Shown here piece by piece: positions 7,101 through 9,578 of a stretch of DNA of 9,578 nucleotides. Made by a program: the position numbers and the translations under genes. Every line of letters starts with the position of its first letter. Within the stretch, counting starts at the first letter, position 1. Source of the DNA: Gemmatimonadota bacterium (GTDB lineage: Bacteria; Gemmatimonadota; Gemmatimonadetes; Longimicrobiales; Gaopeijiaceae); contig JAHHMJ010000424.1 of the NCBI GenBank assembly GCA_018678395.1, positions 1 to 9,578 of the forward strand. Reading direction: 5' to 3'. A model generated the notes under the pieces. It was not told where the DNA came from, searched no databases, and saw nothing but the letters and a program-made list of their open reading frames with translations.

Positions 7101-7303
7101 GCATCCGGCTCGGGATCTTCGGGCCCGATGACGTGTCCGGTCCGGCCTCCGCCTGGCGGGAGTTCATTGCCGGCGAGACGTTGGCGGTCGCGGTCGAGAT
7201 CGCGGCGGACGGGGCAGGGGAGTGGGACGGCTTCCGCGAGGTCGACCTCGACGGGATCTCGGCCCACATCGGCGTGGCCCGGGTCGAGGTCGACGACGTG
7301 TGA
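4154..7303 (+). CDS. ileS: Isoleucyl-tRNA synthetase, type 2 (IleRS2), with GXHH signature
   Basis: The 1049-residue class I synthetase charges tRNA-Ile in the cytoplasm. Visible landmarks are the N-terminal half-site PPTANGRPGLHH with GLHH at 54-57 in place of HIGH, GWDTHGLPVE (83-92), and a Zn-ribbon-like pair C181xxC184 and C395xxC398 flanking the CP1 editing domain. The editing domain has a Thr-rich peptide, TTTPW, from 227, and GTGIVHMAPAFGADDY at 318-333 with the editing Asp331/332. DVWFDSGSMPYAQWHYPFE, DQTRGWFYSLM and KMSKS (597-601) follow. The C-terminus is a long anticodon-binding and tail region without the terminal zinc finger typical of IleRS1. Length, the motif set and the missing C-terminal zinc finger all indicate the IleRS2 (eukaryote-like) type. 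The ATG at 4154 lies 11 bases after the phosphorylase stop with only a weak GAAG upstream. There is no room for a T-box leader. The stop overlaps the rluD start. Confidence 0.97.
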   Translation: MAYPEFPTSLQDLEEGLLQRWRDEDLFHATLDATADGEPFVFYEGPPTANGRPGLHHIISRAIKDLVCRYHTMQGRSVTRIAGWDTHGLPVEIEAERRLGISGKPEIEALGIEAFNQACKDSVFTYKEEWERLSERIAYWLDYSRPYVTFHRDYVESVWWVLKRFADEGLLYRGHKSVPYCPRCGTALSSHEVAQGYEDVEDPSLTFLAPVLAADGSHDGRYFAVWTTTPWTVPSNVGLAVHAGLTYAEVEFEGRRLLLAKDRVEAVLGESARIVSELPGADLEGLRYGRPIDVVPEPAHLGNAWTVVLEDFVSADDGTGIVHMAPAFGADDYAAGQRHDLPLLRPIDDAGVFHADLPEVGGMFVKDADEVVIEGLRERGFLLRATSEVHSYPHCWRCRSPLIYMARDSWFAATSTRKEEMLANNAQVSWYPPEVGEKRFGEWLRGNVDWALSRDRYWGTPLPGWVCDADPDHVEWLGSFAELEERVGPLGDDFDPHRPFIDEFTWECSCGGTFRRTPGVVDVWFDSGSMPYAQWHYPFENAEEFEGHFPADFICEGLDQTRGWFYSLMAISTLLGRGPSFRNVVVNDLILDAEGQKMSKSRGNTVDPWDAVAAHGADAVRWYLITVSNPWVPKRYDDAGVREATRKFFDTLANTYRFFAMYASIEGWAPSDADPRPEDRPVLDRWLLSGLEGLTRTVRDELDGYQLTRAYRAVIEFVDDLSNWYVRRSRGRFWGNTDPADTRAAFATLHEALVEVSLLVAPVTPFFADWLHRALTEDRSVHLERYPESRPERRDEALEDEMAAARALVSLGRAAREEVRIRVRQPLRTLQAVVPGALELREEVLESVRDELNVKDIAFLSSAQGLVHLEARPNYRALGPRFGKSTNDAAQVIRALDGSVLAAYRDGGEAHFELDGERHRLEPGDLEVVEAAEGDLVVRSENGHTVALDPTLDDDLRAEGMARELVNRIQRLRKDSGLEVTDRIRLGIFGPDDVSGPASAWREFIAGETLAVAVEIAADGAGEWDGFREVDLDGISAHIGVARVEVDDV
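7286..7290 (+). promoter_or_regulatory. rluD: Shine-Dalgarno sequence deciding the GTG start of rluD
   Basis: GAGGT at 7286-7290 is 9 bases upstream of GTG 7300, whose first base begins a GTGA overlap with the ileS stop. An in-frame ATG at 7222 would add 26 Arg/Gly/Pro-rich residues with no family similarity, and those bases are the coding end of ileS. The GTG start is therefore preferred. Confidence 0.6.
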
Positions 7304-8277
7304 GCGTCCCGCAGTCGCCCGAGCGGCTCACGGTGACTGCGGCCGACGCGGGTCCTCGACTGGACGCCTGGGTCGCGGCCCGCCTCGATCTGTCCCGCAC
7401 TCGGGTACACAAGCTCCTCGGTGCGGGCATGATCCGGGCACGTCCCCCGGGCCGGGAGTGGCGTACGCCCCGGAAGTCGGATGCGGTCGCCGAAGGGTGG
7501 GAGATCGAGGTGACGATCCCCCCACCCGTGCCTGTGGACATCGTCGCGCAGGATCTCCCGCTCGCGATCGTCTATCAGGACTCGGAACTCGCCGTGGTCG
7601 ACAAGGCCGCCGGCATGGTGGTGCATCCCGCACCCGGGCACCGCGACGGCACTCTCGTGAACGCCCTGCTCCATCACGTCCGCGACCTGTCGGGGGTGGG
7701 GGGGCGGCTGCGGCCCGGCATCGTGCACCGCCTCGACCGGGACACGTCGGGGTTGCTGGTCGTCGCCAAGACGGATCGGGCGCATCGGGCGCTGTCCGCC
7801 GCTCTGCAGCGCCGCGAGGTGAAGCGCCTCTATCTGGCCGCGTCGTGGGGCCACCTTGCCGAAGCGCCCGTCACCGTGGACCGGCCGATCGGTCGAGATC
7901 CACGAGACCGCAAGCGAATGGCCGTGGTCGAGGGCGGGCGACGCGCGCTGACCCGGTTCCGGGTGCGCGAGCAGTGGCGCGCGGCCGAGTTGCTGGACGT
8001 CGCGCTCCGCACGGGACGCACGCACCAGATTCGGGTTCACCTCGCCTCTCTCGGGCACCCCGTGGTCGGCGACGCCCTCTACGGTGCAGGGCGGGAGCGG
8101 GGTATCAGCGGCCCGGCCCGCGAATGGGCACGGCAGCTCGCCGCACGCGTGCCTCGCCAGTTCCTGCACGCGGCCCGGCTCGCGTTCGACCATCCGGAGA
8201 CCGGCCGGCGCATGCGCTTCGAGGCTCCGCTGTCGCCGGATCTGGCCGAAGTTGCGGCATGGGCCGCGAAGATTTGA
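7300..8277 (+). CDS. rluD: RluA-family 23S rRNA pseudouridine synthase (RluC/RluD type)
   Basis: From GTG 7300 the protein has 325 residues, normal for RluD. An N-terminal S4-like RNA-binding domain (about 14-60) begins PRLDAWVAARLDLSRTRVHK. The catalytic domain contains LAVVDKAAGMVVHPAPGH, then GIVHRLDRDTSGLLVVAKT with the nucleophilic Asp146 of HRLD, the VKRLYLA strand, and GRTHQIRVHLASLGHPVVGD (from 239), all typical of the RluA/C/D family. These enzymes isomerise uridines in 23S rRNA; RluD targets helix 69, and the exact target here is inferred. The GTG start overlaps the ileS stop by 4 bases (GTGA), so translation is probably coupled. In many genomes lspA lies between ileS and this gene, but it does not here. 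After the stop there are 88 bases before the next start. RluC or another S4-containing member cannot be excluded by eye. Confidence 0.93.
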   Translation: MSVPQSPERLTVTAADAGPRLDAWVAARLDLSRTRVHKLLGAGMIRARPPGREWRTPRKSDAVAEGWEIEVTIPPPVPVDIVAQDLPLAIVYQDSELAVVDKAAGMVVHPAPGHRDGTLVNALLHHVRDLSGVGGRLRPGIVHRLDRDTSGLLVVAKTDRAHRALSAALQRREVKRLYLAASWGHLAEAPVTVDRPIGRDPRDRKRMAVVEGGRRALTRFRVREQWRAAELLDVALRTGRTHQIRVHLASLGHPVVGDALYGAGRERGISGPAREWARQLAARVPRQFLHAARLAFDHPETGRRMRFEAPLSPDLAEVAAWAAKI

Positions 8278-8301
8278 GTCGCTGCGGCGGCGGTCGATAC
8301 T
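8274..8301 (+). promoter_or_regulatory. Possible sigma70-type promoter before the DnaA-like gene
   Basis: TTGAGT at 8274-8279, overlapping the rluD stop, and GATACT at 8296-8301 are separated by 16 bases. Each matches the TTGACA/TATAAT consensus at 4 of 6 positions. This is one of the few AT-leaning spots in the region and lies in the largest gap of the right half (8278-8365). Such matches can occur by chance, so this is only a candidate. The leader to ATG 8366 would be about 58 bases. Confidence 0.3.
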
Positions 8302-8365
8302 CCTCCAGCGTCCCCGGGAAGCCACGAAGTGCGCTCCCGTCCTCGCGGAATGCCCCGTCGAGTCG

Positions 8366-9578
8366 ATGAAGGATCTGGATTCAAAGCTGACCTTCGAGAC
8401 GTTCGTCGTGGGGCCGGCCAACCGGCTGGCCTCGGCGGCGGCGCGTCGTGCTGCCGAATCGCCCGGCCGCAACTACAACCCCTTGTTCGTCTATGCGGCG
8501 TCGGGGCTGGGGAAGTCGCATCTTCTCCTGGCGGTTGCGAACCAGGCGAAGCGAAGCGAGCCTCCGCTGAACATCCGGTACGAGACGCTCGAGGAGTATC
8601 TGGCCGCGCTCGCCAACGCCCTCGAAGAAGGGCGCAAGGACGATCTGCGCGACCGCTACCGGGAGCTCGACATCCTCCTCCTCGACGATGTCCAGTTCCT
8701 CGCGGGGCAGCCCGAAGCGCAGGAGATGCTGCTCGGTACTCTCGACGGGTTGTCCGCCGCCGAGCGGCAGGTGATTCTGGCGAGCGACCGACCGCCCTCC
8801 GAGATCGACGGTCTCGACGCACGCCTGCTCTCCCGCTTCTCGGGCGGCCTGATGGTCGACATCGCCCCGCCGGAGTACGAGACGCGGGTCGCCATCGTCC
8901 GTCGCAAGGTCATCGAGCGCGGGCAGTCGCTGGCCGACGGGGTGGCCGAGGCCATCGCGCGCTATCCGATCAAGAACGTTCGGGAACTGGGTGGGGCTCT
9001 GAACCGCATCCTCGCCGTCCAGGACCTCGAGGGTCGTACGGTGTCGGCCGACGACGTCCCCTCGTTCATGGGCGAGTGGGCCCGTACGGCCGAGTCTGCC
9101 GGCGAGCCCGGTGAGTTCGGTGCCTTCCTGGACGAGGTTTCCGGCGCGGTCGCGAGCGCGGTCGAAGACGAGCCGACGTGGCGGAAGCACTATCGCGAGG
9201 CCGCCGAGGCCGCCGAGAGAGACGGCTTCTCGGCGCGCCGGCTGCGTGCCGCGCTCGATGCGCGGGTAGAGCCGTCCTCGTGGCAGGGCCGGGTCGAGGG
9301 CTTCCGACAGGACATCGTTCGACTCCGCGAGATCGACGACGAACTGGTCCGGTTGGAGAACCCCTGGCCCGAGGCGGCGGCGAGTGTGGTCAGGGATCCG
9401 GACCGTGTGGAGGAGGCCGAGGCGTTGCTGGCGTCCGTCCGGGAGCGGGTCCGACCCTTCAAGGAGCTGTCCCCCGGGCCCTCCCTCGGCGAACTGGCCG
9501 AGCAGCTGCCTGCTCTGCCGCTCAAGGCTGCGACCCAACTGGTCTCGGCCGAGAAGCCCGAGTACAACCCGCTTTTCC
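8366..9578 (+). CDS. DnaA/Hda-like AAA+ ATPase, probably with a second ATPase domain beyond the window (3' partial)
   Basis: The frame is open from ATG 8366 to the edge (404 codons). Residues 1 to about 230 closely match DnaA domain III: LTFETFVVGPANRLASAAAR, NYNPLFVY then Walker A SGLGKSH (46-52), Walker B ILLLDD (103-108) followed by VQFL, sensor I VILASDRPP (136-144), DARLLSRFSGG with the candidate Arg finger Arg157, and sensor II NVRELGGALNR with Arg206. The protein starts directly at domain III, so DnaA domains I and II are missing. Residues about 235-380 are charged and helical with no domain IV DnaA-box-binding helix-turn-helix visible. The last residues, KPEYNPLF (397-404), resemble residues 37-41 (YNPLF) before Walker A, which suggests a second AAA+ module. 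It is therefore unlikely to be the replication initiator. A Hda-like or other oligomeric ATPase role is possible but unproven. No good Shine-Dalgarno sequence precedes the ATG, and no other in-frame ATG, GTG or TTG lies between the rluD stop and 8366. Confidence 0.85.
   Translation, partial: MKDLDSKLTFETFVVGPANRLASAAARRAAESPGRNYNPLFVYAASGLGKSHLLLAVANQAKRSEPPLNIRYETLEEYLAALANALEEGRKDDLRDRYRELDILLLDDVQFLAGQPEAQEMLLGTLDGLSAAERQVILASDRPPSEIDGLDARLLSRFSGGLMVDIAPPEYETRVAIVRRKVIERGQSLADGVAEAIARYPIKNVRELGGALNRILAVQDLEGRTVSADDVPSFMGEWARTAESAGEPGEFGAFLDEVSGAVASAVEDEPTWRKHYREAAEAAERDGFSARRLRAALDARVEPSSWQGRVEGFRQDIVRLREIDDELVRLENPWPEAAASVVRDPDRVEEAEALLASVRERVRPFKELSPGPSLGELAEQLPALPLKAATQLVSAEKPEYNPLF

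Noticed and set aside
3845..7267. A 1140-codon open frame on the - strand opposite ileS and the end of the phosphorylase gene
   Set aside because: The + strand frame is an unmistakable IleRS with all motifs. Long antisense open frames are expected in GC-rich coding DNA with G/C third positions. The antisense translation is Arg/Gly/Val/Pro-rich and shows no recognisable domain.
7222..7299. An upstream ATG start for rluD that would lengthen it by 26 residues
   Set aside because: The added segment is Arg/Gly/Pro-rich out-of-frame ileS sequence. GTG 7300 has a good Shine-Dalgarno sequence and a GTGA overlap.
8329..9114. A 261-codon + strand frame overlapping the DnaA-like gene
   Set aside because: It is out of frame with the AAA+ protein, whose Walker, sensor and Arg-finger motifs are clear. 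The product is Arg/Gly-rich shadow sequence.

Overview
This window is a compact, GC-rich stretch of bacterial chromosome in which every supported gene lies on the + strand. Nine protein genes fill almost all of it, several overlap their neighbours by a few bases, and no gap exceeds about 110 bases. I see no mobile element, tRNA, rRNA or CRISPR array. The gene content suggests a Gram-negative phylum outside the well-studied proteobacteria. A Gemmatimonadota-like organism is my best guess, based on the ExbD-ExbD-TonB module, the YggS-DivIVA-nucleoside phosphorylase-IleRS-pseudouridine synthase order, the GXHH-type isoleucyl-tRNA synthetase and the DnaA-like ATPase. This is inference from memory of such genomes, not a computed placement.

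Bases 1-1369 hold the end of an energy-transduction module: the tail of one ExbD, a complete second ExbD and a TonB with a conventional C-terminal domain. These couple inner-membrane proton flow to outer-membrane transporters, so the cell should have an outer membrane. The module closes with a perfect 15-bp GC-rich hairpin at 1397-1431.

Bases 1476-8277 look like one housekeeping transcription unit. It runs from a YggS-type PLP-binding protein to a DivIVA-domain coiled-coil protein with six 11-residue repeats and a long acidic tail, then a trimeric-type purine nucleoside phosphorylase, a large type-2 isoleucyl-tRNA synthetase (ileS) and an RluD-type 23S rRNA pseudouridine synthase. divIVA overlaps the phosphorylase gene by 20 bases, 11 bases separate the phosphorylase gene from ileS, and ileS and rluD share a GTGA overlap, so translational coupling is likely.

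From 8366 to the window edge runs an open frame for a DnaA-like AAA+ protein. It lacks DnaA domain I, has a helical linker where domain IV would be expected, and at the edge begins what looks like a second copy of its own pre-Walker-A sequence.

The most notable points are the altered HIGH motif (GLHH) of the IleRS, which in other IleRS2 enzymes goes with very strong mupirocin resistance; the probable tandem DnaA-like ATPase; an Asn-to-Asp change at the base-recognition position of the nucleoside phosphorylase; and the hendecad-repeat DivIVA protein with its acidic tail.
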